From NCBI RefSeq assembly GCF_029633865.1, contig NC_079219.1, positions 57,891,478 through 57,955,477 of the forward strand: 64,000 bases of DNA. Reading direction: 5' to 3'. The notes beneath the pieces were generated by a model that had not been told where the DNA came from, made no database searches, and saw only the letters and a program-made list of their open reading frames with translations. Positions 39,101-47,244 of the stretch are shown piece after piece (position 1 is the stretch's first letter; each line of letters starts with the position of its first letter). The position numbers and the translations under genes are program-made. This DNA comes from Lampris incognitus (lineage: Eukaryota > Chordata > Actinopteri > Lampriformes > Lampridae).

Positions 39101-41332
39101 GAGATTTAAATAGCCTAATCACCGAAAAGATTGAGGGCAACTTAAGGTTCACCAATCAAAAATATTATGAAAATGGTAACAGGGCAAGTAGATTGTTAGC
39201 ATTAAGACTTAAAAAACAGCAATCATCCAGTGTAGTACAGAAATTAAAGCCTAATAGCTCAACACTTACAAAACCAGATGAGATTTCAGAGTCTTTTGCA
39301 GAATTTTATAAATCCCTATACAAAAACACAGACACTTGCACAGATGATAAAGAGTTAGCACAGTTTTTTTCCCTTTTGTTGAATTATCTGTAAACCTTGT
39401 GGGTACAGCTGAAAAAATGGAAAAAAAAACAGCAGGAAAATTTGTGAATTTGGTTGTATAAGTTGTGAAATTGAAAAAAACTAAGTTCCAAAAAAAAAAT
39501 GGTAGGGGGAGGATCTAAGCAGCAGGTGGAGGACCTGAGCTGCCTAACAATATTGCCTAGACGTTTGAGGTGTAGAGGGTCAAAGTGAGACATGGCACCA
39601 GTGATCATTCTAGAGAACTGGAGGGTAGGTTCATTATTGGATCTTGAGGTACTAATGTTCTGTCTAATGGCAATAATGTCGTTATTGAAGAATGTAGCGA
39701 ATTGCTCACATTTTTCGGTGGATAGCATCTCTGATGGGTTTGGAGATGGTGGTTTGATAAGTCGATCAATAGTAGAGAAAAACACTTTTGTTAATATTTT
39801 CATTCATGGTTTTAGTGAAAAAAAGACTGTCTGGCCTGTTTAATTTCTTTGTTGTACTTGTTCAGTCTATCCTTGTAAATTTCATGGTGAACCTGAAGTT
39901 TAGTCTTTCTCCACTGTTGTTCTGCCTGGCGACACTCTCTCTTAAGCTGCCTAACAACCACTCCATTTCTCCAGGGGGCTTTTTGTTTTTCTGTTTTTAG
40001 TTTTAACAGGTGCAATGTTGTCAAAGATATTTCATATTTTTGAATTGAAGTTGTTCGCAAGATCCTCAGTTTGTGATGCCATGAATGGCGACAACTCATT
40101 TGCAGTTTCCTGAAAGGTTTCAATTGTATTATTATCAACAAACACACAGATGCACTGACTGCCTTTCTCACTGTCCCGCTGTGTCAGATTGCTGCCCACC
40201 ACTCCCTCCAGTGAGGAGATCATGATGCTGCCACAGGAGGCGCCAATTCTGCCACCCAGGGAGAGACCCCCAACAGAGGAGGTGACACTAGAGTCTGTAT
40301 CCCTGCCTTCCCATATTTCTCCAATTGAGGATCAGGAAAGACCAACCAAAAGACCAAGAGCCACATCAACGGTACATGTACAAGTTGTTGTGCTTTGTGT
40401 AAGAGAGAGTGTGTGTTTGGGTTCTGGTATTGTAAATTTGACAACAAAAAAAAAAAAAGAAAAAAGATCCTTGAAGCATTGTGATGAATTTGAATTAAAT
40501 ATGAAATGGAAATAACTAACTGGCTTGTGGATCGTCATTGGCTGGGTTAACTAATGAGAAATTAGTATTTCTCCTTACTTCTCTTCTGCTTTCCTTTCCC
40601 TACCTCTCCTCTTCCGCTTCCTCTCCAGGATGTACCTGTTCCAGAGGAGATGAGGAGGAGGAGGAGGAGGAGGCGGCAGTTGACCTTCTTCGACCCAGAG
40701 ACCCAGATATCTGCGGATCAGTTACAGAAGCAGATCAGCAACCCTCTGATTGAGACTAAGCAGCCTGTCTGCTCCCTGCTTCCATCCCACTGGATGCCCC
40801 CGGCTGCCAGCCTCCTCAATGAGCCCTGCGTCTGTTAGTAATGTTACCAAAAGCACAGTCATGCACACTCCAAGAGCTGGGTATCAAGAATCGGTTCTGA
40901 TGTGAAACTGGCTTTAAATTTTCAAGAAATTAATATTTCCTAAAAAAAAAAAGTTAACTTTTAAGTTGTTTATTTAATCCTGAAAGTGTACTTTCAGTCA
41001 TGCTTGCAAAACAAGTGAAATGCATTTCACATTAAGGGCATGGTCACACGTGCGCGAAATTAACATTGGCAAATATTCACTTCCAGTTCACTTTCATTCT
41101 ATGCAAGCGAAGGGGCGAATAAAACATTTCGCTTCCAGTGGCGAAGCAAATTCGCATCTTCACTTCGTGGAGTTCTTCTTTGATGAACATTGACAGGCGA
41201 ATTTGCATATACATAACGTTTTTTTCCCAAACTGTCAATGGTGTTGTAAGTGCTCAACTAATGAGGAGCGGAATATCAACACGGATACATTTTCCTGCAA
41301 TGCATTAAAACTTTTTTCCTGTATCCATGTTG

Positions 41333-41363
<31 letters not shown>

Positions 41364-43993
41364 GACATACATACACACACACACATACACCTGGAATACT
41401 TAATAAGAAAATTAGCACTGGTATTCTAAAGAAATAAAGTATCTAGGTGTAATAATATAACTATAATATTGTAGGGGGATGACCCAACACCCAAATACTA
41501 CATTGAGATAATAGCTTTTGCTTTGGAAACAGTTTGATTCCCTCCACAACAGTTACAGTTAGTTAGGTTGTTTGTGTAATCTTTATAGAACCAAGCATGA
41601 AATGAGGACCAAATCTACCATGATGTGAGTATGTGGTCTGGTCGCTGAACTACCGCCTTCTCTGGTCGGTTGGGGGCGTTTGTTCAGGGGGGAGGGGGAA
41701 CTGGGGGGAATAGCATGATCCTCCCACGTGCTATGTCCCCCTGGTGAAACTCCTCTGTGTCAGGAGAAAAGAAGTTGTTGGCGATTCCACATGTATTGGA
41801 GGAGGCATGTGGTTGTCTGCAGCCCTCCCCGGATCAGCAGATACCCAATTGTATCCAGTCAATTACTCCACTCTTCCAAGCTGTCCCAGTCACTGCTCGG
41901 CCTTTATAGAGAGCTCCGATCAAACTGTTTAGAATGAAAATCGGCCGATCAATCGGAATCCCTATGATAAACCTGTCACAAATGAAATTCAGAACTGATT
42001 TAGGCCTGACCAGTGTAAGACAAGATCTCTTTTAAGTAAGAAAAATGTAGTGAATGCTGTTTTTAAACTGCATTTGTCATTTACATTTAGTGACTATTCT
42101 TTTGTGGTAATCACCAAGCACAAGTTCATATAACCACTTTGTCGTTAGAACGCTACCTCAACTGAGTGCCGCCGTTTTTCAACCTGACACACACTTGGAA
42201 TTATTTGCAAAACATCAGGCAGTTATTTCTGCAGTTTAACCTGTTGCCATCTAAATCCTACTTCACCCACATCGTGCTTCAACAGAAGTGAAGTGAGTAA
42301 CCTGTAAAAAAATGTAGGAAAAAAAAACACTCTTAACATTTTGCCCTCGATCAACTTCAGCCTTGCCTGAAGAGCTGCAGTTGCTATGGAGACGAGCTAC
42401 GACCATCACGCCTCTCTCCGGCTCGGACCTGCAGGTTGGGGAGAGAGGGCCTGAATCAACGGAATCAGAGGAGAGGGAGAGCGCGGAAGAGGTTGCTGGT
42501 CCGGAGGTGCAGGTGAGTGAGCCCAGTCTTGAGGAGGTGCGTTGAGGGGATTTGTTGTGTGTTTGGCTCAGGGAGGGATGTGAACAAGGATGCCTCTACA
42601 GAGTCACAAAGACAATGATGACAAGACGTGTGTGCGTGTGCGTATTTCCCCTTTTCCACTACATGGTACCGGCTCGACTCGCTTCTGTGTAATTTTCCAT
42701 TACCGTAACAGTACCCCATCAGTGTAGCTGGTCGTCATAGTGATGCCTGGTTTTCAATTTCAAAATGTATTTTTAAGATAACTCTGCTTCGACCGCTTCG
42801 GTACCGGGTGATATCCCATGCGCGCATTGATGACACAGTGACACAAAATGGTGCAGTGACGGGTTTCTCTGACCAATCACAGGTCCGCAGTGGTTTGGGT
42901 ACCCGCTCCAGTTTTTTTGGAACGTTGAGAAAGGCAGTACCAGAAAAGTGGTAACAGTTACCGAAATGCCGGTACTTTACAGTAATGGAAAACGAAAAAA
43001 GGGCGAGTTGAGTCGAGTCGAGCTGAGCTGGTACCATGTAGTGGACTGTGGGCTATGTGCTGTGTTGTCCGATGCTGTGTTCTGTTGTCTTTTCTTGTGG
43101 TTTTTTTTTGTTGCTGTGCCTCGCTGTTCCATTGACGTGTCTGGCATATATGTGTGTTTAGGTTTCTAGAGAGTTGGAAGAGTCAGTCCTGCCTCTTCTT
43201 GATACATCAGGTAAGAAGTATAGAAAAAACACACACAGTACATAACACAGCTAAAGCAGAGTGGGCTTGCTGGCCCATTTGGGGAAAATCAAAGAAGAGT
43301 GAAGATGTCACTTATTTGAGTGATGAAACGTATCTGTCAATAAACGTTGCAGTGGCAGCTGACCAGTAGCCTTCGAATATCAAGAGATGAAAATCTACTT
43401 AAACAATGTTAAATATAATGTAGTTGTGTGATGCAAATAATGATGAAATTAAACTGTTTTCAGTCTGTGAGCGCCTGTCGGCAGCATTCAATATTGGTTC
43501 AAATGGTATTTGGGTGATTTCTGTCTGAATACATATACTTCCTGGGTGAGTGGAGCCGGCCAAACCATACCTCATGTAAGCCCTCAAACTTGTGGCGAGC
43601 AGGTGACCTGAGGCTGCTGTCTGATTGGTTTCTTCAGATCTTCCAGGGGGCGCAGTTCTGTGTCCCCAGACACTCCCACTTTTATTGGCAGTGAATTGGT
43701 ATTGTTTTATTGTTTTTTGATCTAATGTGATTGGACAATTCTCATGGCTGTCAATCATGTTCACACCCACCACCACGCCTTGTCTCGACTGTCAATCATC
43801 CACCGTCTACGAAGCCTGATAAAATCTATAGGCTACGTTGTCCTTCTTAATAACTCAGTGACTGTGTGGACACTAAAGCAGCTGTCAGGTGTGCTGAAAC
43901 GTATCCAGATGAACTGATTCAACCTTCTTTGATTTTCTTACCTGGATTAATAAGCATGCATCAAGACATTTGGGGAAAAATGACAAATTTATC

Positions 43994-44025
<32 letters not shown>

Positions 44026-46124
44026 CATCCAGACCAGGCTGTCCCCCGCCTTAGTTCTTACATCAAGGAACTTCCGCCCCTGTCAACCCCAGAGAGTATA
44101 GGGTGGGTAAAGCATATAGATGCAGGGTGTGCGTGTGTTTGTCCATGCGTGCGTCCGTCAGTTTTACTGAGGGTAACTGTGTGTGCATGTGTGTGTGTGC
44201 ATGTGTGTGTGTGTGTGTGTGCATGCTTGCTTGCTTGCAGGCATGTACGTGTGTCACCAGAGACGGTCCTGGAAATGGAGATGGAGGAGGAGATGCCTGA
44301 GCATGACATCGATGTCGACCTGCTGAAGTAATGATGGTCCCAGCACACCGTCTTGGCGTATTTCCCTCTCACAGTGCTTCGCTTTGAAAATATTTAATTG
44401 AAATGTTGATTTGTAATTCAAAGTATCACTAAAGCATCTAAATTGTCCCCTATGCGACTATGTGTGTGTTTGTGTGTGTGTTTGAGTTAGCATGGTTAAG
44501 AGGACGATGCCAGAAGAGGAGGCTGTTGTACTTTTCAGCTCTCTGCTGCCACCACAGGCTGACCGCAGAACTGTCACTAACACCTTTTGGAAGCTTTTAG
44601 GTAACCAATTTATGAAAGGTGCCATGTTTTCCTTGCCTTTTTTTTTGTGATTCCCCCCCCTCCCCTTTTCTCCCCCAGTTGTACTTGGCCAATGACCCCG
44701 CTGTTCCGAGTCGTCTCGGTTGCTGCTTCACCGCCTCTGCTGATCTGGGGAGGGCTGCAGGCTATCACATGTCTCCTCTGTTACATGTGAAGTTGCCAGC
44801 CGCTTCTTTTCACCTGACAGTGAGGGGTTTCGCCAGGGGGATGTAGCGTATGGGAGGATCACGCTATTCCCCCCCCAGTCCACCCCCCCCGAACAGGCGC
44901 CCCGACTGACCAGAGGAGGCGCTAGTGCAGTGACCAGGACACATACCCACATCTGGCTTCCCACCCGCAGACACAGCTAATAATGTCTGTAGGGACGCCC
45001 GACCAAGCCGGAGGTAACATGGGGATTCGAACTGGCGATCCCTGTGTTGGTAGGCAACAGAAAAGACTGCTACGCTACCCGGACGCCCTTCCTTGCCATT
45101 TCTCATGGTGGAAAAATACCTGAAGTGATAAGGCGATCCCCAGCATTGTTTTGCTCTTAATCTGAAAATTTTATTCAGAATTTAGCCCCTTGTGGGGTGC
45201 CTTCGTAGCTGAATGGTTAGAGCTCATACCACATGCTCGCAACGTTGTTCGAATCCAGCCGGCAACCTTTGTTACACATCATAACCCTCTCTCCTTTCAA
45301 TCCCTGACTTATTGCTTCACTGCATTGTCTAATAAAAAAGGTCAAATAACAAAAAAAAGTAATTTTAAAGGGGAAAAAAATGCCCTTTACCACAAAAGTC
45401 AGTGGTTAGATAAAGGGATGTTTTGGATTTATTGGCATTTAGAGTTCTGTGCTCAGAAATCTGGATGCTAGTCACAAAAATGAACAGCAGTAAATAGCAA
45501 CAGCTTTTCAAAACATTTTAAGCCATTATATTTCACGCAAAAAAAATTAACCATCCACAAAACAATCTGACATCTTTCTGGTGCTCAATCCTCCTCTCAG
45601 ATGACTGTCGCTTGGAGCTACTTTTTGTTGAATGACACTTGTATATTACTACACACTGGAGCCTGTTTGCAATGCAAAGAAGAGAACTGAGCATCAGAGA
45701 TAGGTGATAGATACTGTTGATTTATGTATGGTTAACTTTTTTTTCCATATTTTATTATGTCTTAAAAAGTTTTTATTAGCTGGCCCTGTTTGTTGCTGGT
45801 CATTTTTGTGCCCTCTCGCAGTGATTAGCAGCCAGGTCTCTGACCACACAACTCACTGACCAAGATCATCTCCATGCAATGATAACACCGTTGGGGCAGT
45901 GCGGTGGGACAGTGGTTAGCGCGGTCGCCTCACAGCAAGAAGATCCTGGGTTCGAGCCCCGGGGTAGTCCAACCTTGGGGGTCATCCCAGGTCGTCCTCT
46001 GTGTGGAGTTTGCATGTTCTCCTCGTGTCTGTGTGGGTTTCCTCTGGGTGCTCTGGTTTCCTCCCACAGTCCAAAGACATGTAGGTCAGGTGACTCGGCT
46101 ATACTAAATTGTCCCTAGGTGTGA

Positions 46125-46161
<37 letters not shown>

Positions 46162-46559
46162 TGAGTGAGCCCTGTGTGTGATGGCCTGGTGGTCTGTCCA
46201 GGGTGTCTCCCCGCCTGCCGCCCAATGACTGCTAGGATAGGCTCCAGCATCCCCACGACCCTGAGAGCAGGATAAGCGGTTCGGATAATGGAATGGATAA
46301 CACCGTTGAGTAACTCATACCCACTTGTCTCAATAAATCCGAACTATCCCTTTAAAAAGAAACCCCAGGGTGACTTATTGGCATCGTAGGTGTTTGTAAT
46401 TACCAAATGACCTCAGCACAGGCTCACAGATCTGTTGTGGAAGTGGAGAGAACTGAATGAGACTGCTGGTTTAAATGTACTCTTACTTTACGACTGGAAC
46501 TGTGAAAAGATAATTGGTGTTATCTGCTTTTACTGTGTTCAGTCCTTAATGAATACTTA

Positions 46560-46607
<48 letters not shown>

Positions 46608-46739
46608 GCGTGTGCGTGTGAAGAGAGTATAGAGGCCAGGAAGCTGTGCGTGAAGCAGGATGAGCCTTACGGCAATATCTGGATTTCACCTGGATCCAGA
46701 TATGAAGAGACGGTGTCAGATCACGGGACCAGCTCATAA
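12894..46739 (+). CDS. rec8: REC8 meiotic cohesin kleisin subunit, complete
   Basis: Seventeen coding exons: 12894-12949, 16041-16109, 26476-26618, 31032-31104, 31203-31323, 31791-31857, 32854-32921, 33024-33102, 33240-33354, 40188-40371, 40629-40833, 42361-42512, 43162-43210, 44033-44102, 44241-44327, 44491-44600 and 46624-46739. They sum to 1764 nt, 587 aa, close to vertebrate REC8. The N-terminal kleisin domain is clear: [19 protein letters not shown], then [13 protein letters not shown] and [15 protein letters not shown] (residues 1-90, SMC3 side). [15 protein letters not shown] lies in the centre. The C-terminal winged helix ([16 protein letters not shown], then [17 protein letters not shown], about residues 510-580) contacts the SMC1 partner. 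REC8 replaces RAD21 in meiotic cohesin, holds sister chromatids and is cleaved by separase. The start ATG opens the conserved FYYP motif. Exon 14 uses a GTGGGT donor and exon 11 a GTTAGT donor, chosen because only these keep phase. Teleosts may have two paralogues, not resolved here. Confidence 0.95.
13090..13500. repeat. (TA)n/(TG)n-rich simple sequence
   Basis: Several TATATATA and GTGTGTGT tracts with ACGTAATAAAAC-type spacers in REC8 intron 1. Translations here are low complexity. Confidence 0.7.
13515..13848 (-). mobile_element. LTR-like repeat, family G (antisense, two partial units)
   Basis: Two antisense stretches (13525-13600 and 13740-13848) share the unit CGACTGGTTNACGTAGTCGCC then a B-box-like GGTTCGAGTCCCGG. 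The piece between matches, in reverse, the sequence that follows the PBS-like site in the 53.5-54.0 kb copy. Related sequence lies at 53545-54005 and 55889-56150. Confidence 0.45.
13849..14701 (+). mobile_element. hAT-like non-autonomous element H
   Basis: It starts CAGTGGTTCTCAACC and ends GGTTGAGAAACACTG, imperfect terminal inverted repeats typical of hAT elements. Subterminal GGGGTCC(T/G)GGACCCC palindromes occur at both ends. No transposase and no clear 8-bp duplication. A 41-bp minisatellite fills its centre. Confidence 0.7.
14030..14445 (+). repeat. 41-bp tandem repeat (minisatellite)
   Basis: About ten head-to-tail units containing CAGTAACTTTCAGATATATG followed by TAACAAAACAGAATATGTATT. 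Variation is slight (AAAACAG or CACAACAG; TATGTATT or TTCTTATG), which points to recent expansion inside hAT-like element H. Confidence 0.9.
14702..15239. other. REC8 intron 1, unassigned
   Basis: Repeat-like pieces such as CAACCCAGTCCTCAAGGACC near 14935, a common teleost repeat start, but no element with both ends could be defined. Confidence 0.3.
15240..15700 (-). repeat. Dispersed repeat I, copy 1 (antisense)
   Basis: GC-rich sequence, matched in inverted orientation by 20125-20300 (GCTAGCAGTTAGCTTAGCC; CTCCAGGCAGGG). Within this copy the block GGGCTAAGCTAACTGCTAGC occurs twice (near 15270 and 15505). Class unknown. Confidence 0.5.
15701..16040. other. REC8 intron 1, 3' part
   Basis: AT-rich sequence leading to the exon 2 acceptor. 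No feature recognised. Confidence 0.3.
16231..19340 (-). mobile_element. Full-length RTE-clade LINE (antisense, 3110 bp)
   Basis: Flanked by a perfect 11-bp duplication ATCATGGTGAA (16220-16230 and 19341-19351). On the minus strand it encodes, in order, an APE-type endonuclease ([31 protein letters not shown]; about 19110-18600) and a reverse transcriptase (17867-16704: [51 protein letters not shown]), then the C-terminal [11 protein letters not shown] block. Frameshifts break the frame into at least four pieces, so it is inactive. It lies in REC8 intron 2, opposite to the gene. Confidence 0.92.
19353..20124. other. REC8 intron 2, LINE-tail and low-complexity sequence
   Basis: The stretch 19866-19935 reads GCGCTTTGGTTGTCTAGAAA then TGCTATATAAATG and (AAT)n, the common 3' tail of teleost LINEs and SINEs, sense orientation. 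The remainder is unassigned. Confidence 0.4.
20125..20320 (+). repeat. Dispersed repeat I, copy 2 (sense)
   Basis: Inverted match of 15240-15700, sharing GCTAGCAGTTAGCTTAGCC and the GCTCCAGGCAGGGCC and CCAAGGTCTCCCAGC blocks. Confidence 0.5.
20535..21600 (+). mobile_element. DIRS-like retrotransposon fragment (reverse transcriptase)
   Basis: The frame at 20540-20944 has reverse transcriptase motifs: [29 protein letters not shown] and the catalytic FTYIDDWL, followed by [16 protein letters not shown]. The LPFGLS-LAP-FSK plus YLDDWL style is characteristic of DIRS-type elements. After 20944 the frame is broken, but RNase H-like sequence (DASLTGWGE near 21265) continues with stops. No tyrosine recombinase or terminal repeats seen: a decayed piece. 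Confidence 0.75.
21601..22270. other. REC8 intron 2, repeat-like sequence without class
   Basis: The stretch 21600-21750 and 22000-22260 look like decayed repeat sequence, but I could not fix ends or family. No host exon seen. Confidence 0.25.
22271..22843 (-). mobile_element. Non-LTR retrotransposon remnant J, part 1 (antisense)
   Basis: Minus-strand translations near 22800-22600 contain stretches typical of the region between endonuclease and reverse transcriptase of a LINE. Across the Tc1 insertion the residues [12 protein letters not shown] and EQDF join in frame. It continues at 24464-24575 and probably 25026-25700. Confidence 0.45.
22844..24461 (+). mobile_element. Tc1/mariner transposon Tc1-a with long inverted repeats
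   Basis: 1618 bp, flanked by TA (22842-22843 and 24462-24463). Terminal inverted repeats start CAAACCCCAATTCCAATGAA and extend about 200 bp at each end. The transposase lies in two pieces: 23267-23635 with helix-turn-helix ([19 protein letters not shown]) and 23652-24077 with the DDE region ([38 protein letters not shown]). A frameshift near 23630 and a stop after MKRKI inactivate it. Confidence 0.93.
24464..24575 (-). mobile_element. Non-LTR remnant J, part 2
   Basis: Short continuation of remnant J between Tc1-a and SINE A6. On the minus strand it encodes [12 protein letters not shown] up to the Tc1 target site. Confidence 0.45.
24576..25021 (-). mobile_element. SINE family A, copy A6 (antisense)
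   Basis: Complete antisense family A copy with head near 25021 and A/G-rich tail near 24580. Flanking CTGTTTCTC and CTGTTTTTC suggest an imperfect duplication. It sits within LINE remnant J. Confidence 0.75.
25022..25700 (-). mobile_element. Probable remnant J, part 3
   Basis: Repeat-like antisense sequence after SINE A6. It is assigned to the same remnant only because it is contiguous and equally decayed. Confidence 0.3.
25724..25809 (+). repeat. (CTAT)n then (CATC)n microsatellite
   Basis: About 15 CTAT units followed by CATC units, in REC8 intron 2. Confidence 0.95.
26036..26372 (+). mobile_element. L2-type LINE 3' end (sense)
   Basis: It encodes the usual C-terminal tail of fish L2/Rex-like LINEs ([30 protein letters not shown]), followed by a 3' UTR ending GTGCTATATAAATAAACTTG. 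5'-truncated. Confidence 0.6.
27242..28152. mobile_element. Candidate solo LTR (911 bp) inside the second RTE copy
   Basis: Comparison with the RTE copy at 16.2 kb shows an insertion between CTTGTAAA and TAAACCTTCC. The inserted DNA begins TGTAG, ends TTACA and is flanked by TAAA on both sides. TG...CA ends, a short duplication and about 0.9 kb without coding sequence suit a solo LTR. It holds a (CA)n tract and a strong inverted repeat at about 27435-27524. No second copy in the window confirms it. Confidence 0.5.
27404..27524. repeat. Inverted repeat hairpin with an extra direct copy
   Basis: GTCTCATGAAGAATTTACTT (from about 27439) is inverted as AAGTAAATTCTTTATGAGAC (to 27523), stem about 33 bp around an AT-rich loop. 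A third, direct copy beginning AATCCAGTTATTCAAGTC lies at about 27407-27437. Confidence 0.8.
31858..32853. other. REC8 intron 6 with a LINE/SINE 3' tail
   Basis: The stretch 32270-32482 is the widespread fish retroposon tail (GGTTTCTTCCTATTTTTTCT, then GGCCTATACAAATAAAATTG and ACTTGACTTGAC), sense orientation. The sequence around 31940 and after 32490 is repeat-like but unassigned. Confidence 0.45.
33430..35160 (-). mobile_element. L2-clade LINE, 3' part (antisense), left of the L1 insertion
   Basis: Minus-strand pieces encode an L2/CR1-group reverse transcriptase: [58 protein letters not shown], then [16 protein letters not shown] and the tail [19 protein letters not shown] block. Its 3' end carries an (ATTG)n tail at about 33428-33450. 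It continues upstream at 39491-40180. Confidence 0.85.
36129..36169 (+). repeat. (TA)n microsatellite
   Basis: About 20 TA units between the L1 ORF1 and ORF2 regions. Confidence 0.95.
37569..38788 (+). mobile_element. Tc1/mariner transposon Tc1-b, nearly intact, inside the L1
   Basis: 1220 bp flanked by TA (37567-37568 and 38789-38790). Inverted ends CACTCACCGGCCACTTTATT and AATAAAGTGGCCAGTGAGTG. The transposase runs from 37716 to 38756 in one frame, broken only by a TGA at 37995-37997, 346 codons overall. Seen: paired helix-turn-helix region ([17 protein letters not shown]), catalytic [18 protein letters not shown] and [15 protein letters not shown] (DD34E pattern). This is the youngest-looking DNA transposon in the window. 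Confidence 0.95.
39491..40180 (-). mobile_element. L2-clade LINE, upstream part (antisense), right of the L1 insertion
   Basis: Minus strand encodes the linker between endonuclease and reverse transcriptase: [42 protein letters not shown], then [20 protein letters not shown] and [11 protein letters not shown]. The reading continues at 35160 with [15 protein letters not shown], which shows the two halves were once one element. Confidence 0.82.
40834..42360. other. REC8 intron 11
   Basis: Holds repeat-like sequence at 41035-41215 (GGTCACACGTGCGCGAA-type MITE start), a (TA)n/(CA)n tract at 41335-41390 and the SINE-A chimera at 41633-41900. The rest has no feature I recognise. Confidence 0.4.
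41633..41900. mobile_element. SINE family A, rearranged copy A7
   Basis: 41633-41842 is sense SINE-A body. From 41843 the sequence switches to the antisense start of the same family (CCCAATTGTATCCAGTCAAT). The two arms therefore meet head to head and lack the tRNA head, pointing to an inversion or foldback event. Confidence 0.55.
42656..43044. mobile_element. MITE with long terminal inverted repeats
   Basis: The left end CCACTACATGGTACCGGCTC and right end GAGCTGGTACCATGTAGTGG are inverted, with further subterminal pairing (TTTTCCATTACCGTAAC and ACAGTAATGGAAAA). No coding sequence. It lies in REC8 intron 12. Confidence 0.75.
43349..43500 (+). mobile_element. hAT-like repeat K, copy 1 (partial)
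   Basis: Shares CAGTGGC(A/G)GCTG(A/G)CCAGTAG and GTTAAATATAATGTAGTTGT with 63870-64000. CAGTGGCGGCTG is a hAT-like terminus. It lies in REC8 intron 13; the far end was not identified. Confidence 0.45.
43993..44020 (+). repeat. (GT)n upstream of the REC8 exon 14 acceptor
   Basis: (GT)n lies within 15 bp of the CAG acceptor of exon 14. Similar tracts precede exons 15, 16 and 17. Confidence 0.9.
44638..45088 (-). mobile_element. SINE family A, copy A8 (antisense)
   Basis: Antisense family A copy in REC8 intron 16, flanked by TTCCTTGCC (44629-44637 and 45089-45097). Confidence 0.85.
45195..45360 (+). mobile_element. SINE family C, copy 2 (sense)
   Basis: tRNA-like GGTGCCTTCGTAGCTGAATG and GTTCGAATCCAGCC boxes, then CTCTCTCC body and AATAAAAAAGGTCAAATAAC tail. 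Related to 5945-6125. Confidence 0.55.
45894..46295 (+). mobile_element. SINE family B, copy B3 (sense)
   Basis: Full sense copy with B box GGTTCGAGCCC and internal (TG)n. Perfect 13-bp duplication GATAACACCGTTG (45881-45893 and 46296-46308). In REC8 intron 16. Confidence 0.88.
46565..46620 (+). repeat. (GT)n abutting the last REC8 acceptor
   Basis: About 18 GT units followed by GTGCGTGTGCGTGTGCGTGT, directly before AAG and exon 17. No ordinary pyrimidine tract is present. Confidence 0.92.
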
Positions 46740-47202
46740 GAACTCCAGTCCCCTGCGAGCCGTCTCCTCAGCACAGCTGTTCACTCTCACAGCACACTCC
46801 CTGGCTCTCATCACAAGGTTCAGGTTTTTCCATCTCTGTTGCAGTCGGAGACGCTGTATTCACACGGCATCACACACTTTTTGATGCTCTATGTAAGATC
46901 ATTTCCTTTCTGAGTATTTCACTTTGTTTCTGATGGTGCCACAATTTGCACTCAGCCATGTTGGAAATCTCGTTTGTCAAAACGAGTTCCATTTGATGTT
47001 TTTATGAATATTTGAGAAAGTGTTGTTTAACATTTTGTTGCTAAGTTAATGTCTCTGGCCGAGGAGACCAGAAGAATTGACTCTGCCTTTTAAATGCTGC
47101 TGCTGGACACGTTTTAATATGTTTTCCTCTGATCTTATCTGGCGCGGACGTAAAATGTACATGTCATTGTTCACTTGACCTGAGTTTGAACGGCAGAATA
47201 AA
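46740..47202 (+). other. rec8: REC8 3' UTR and poly(A) signal
   Basis: Non-repeat sequence after the REC8 stop codon. AATAAA at 47197-47202 is the first canonical signal and lies just before a repeat. Confidence 0.6.
47197..47202 (+). terminator. Poly(A) signal AATAAA of REC8
   Basis: First AATAAA after the REC8 stop, 458 nt downstream. Use is inferred. Confidence 0.55.
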
Positions 47203-47244
47203 AAGTCAGTTTTTAAATGAGATTTTGAATTTTTGATTTTTGAT

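Larger units (their letters stand above)
35161..39490 (+). mobile_element. L1-clade LINE (sense), inserted in the L2 and carrying a Tc1
   Basis: The left flank AAAAAATGTGGTAG and right flank AAAAAATGGTAGG resemble an L1-type duplication within the L2. Traces of ORF1p lie at 35450-35910 (coiled coil, [14 protein letters not shown]). ORF2 begins at 36851 ([17 protein letters not shown]) with endonuclease signatures [29 protein letters not shown] and LSDHAPL. After the Tc1 the linker up to [13 protein letters not shown] continues (to about 39365). Reverse transcriptase and the C-terminal part are absent, yet an A-rich 3' end follows. Stops are frequent. Confidence 0.82.
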
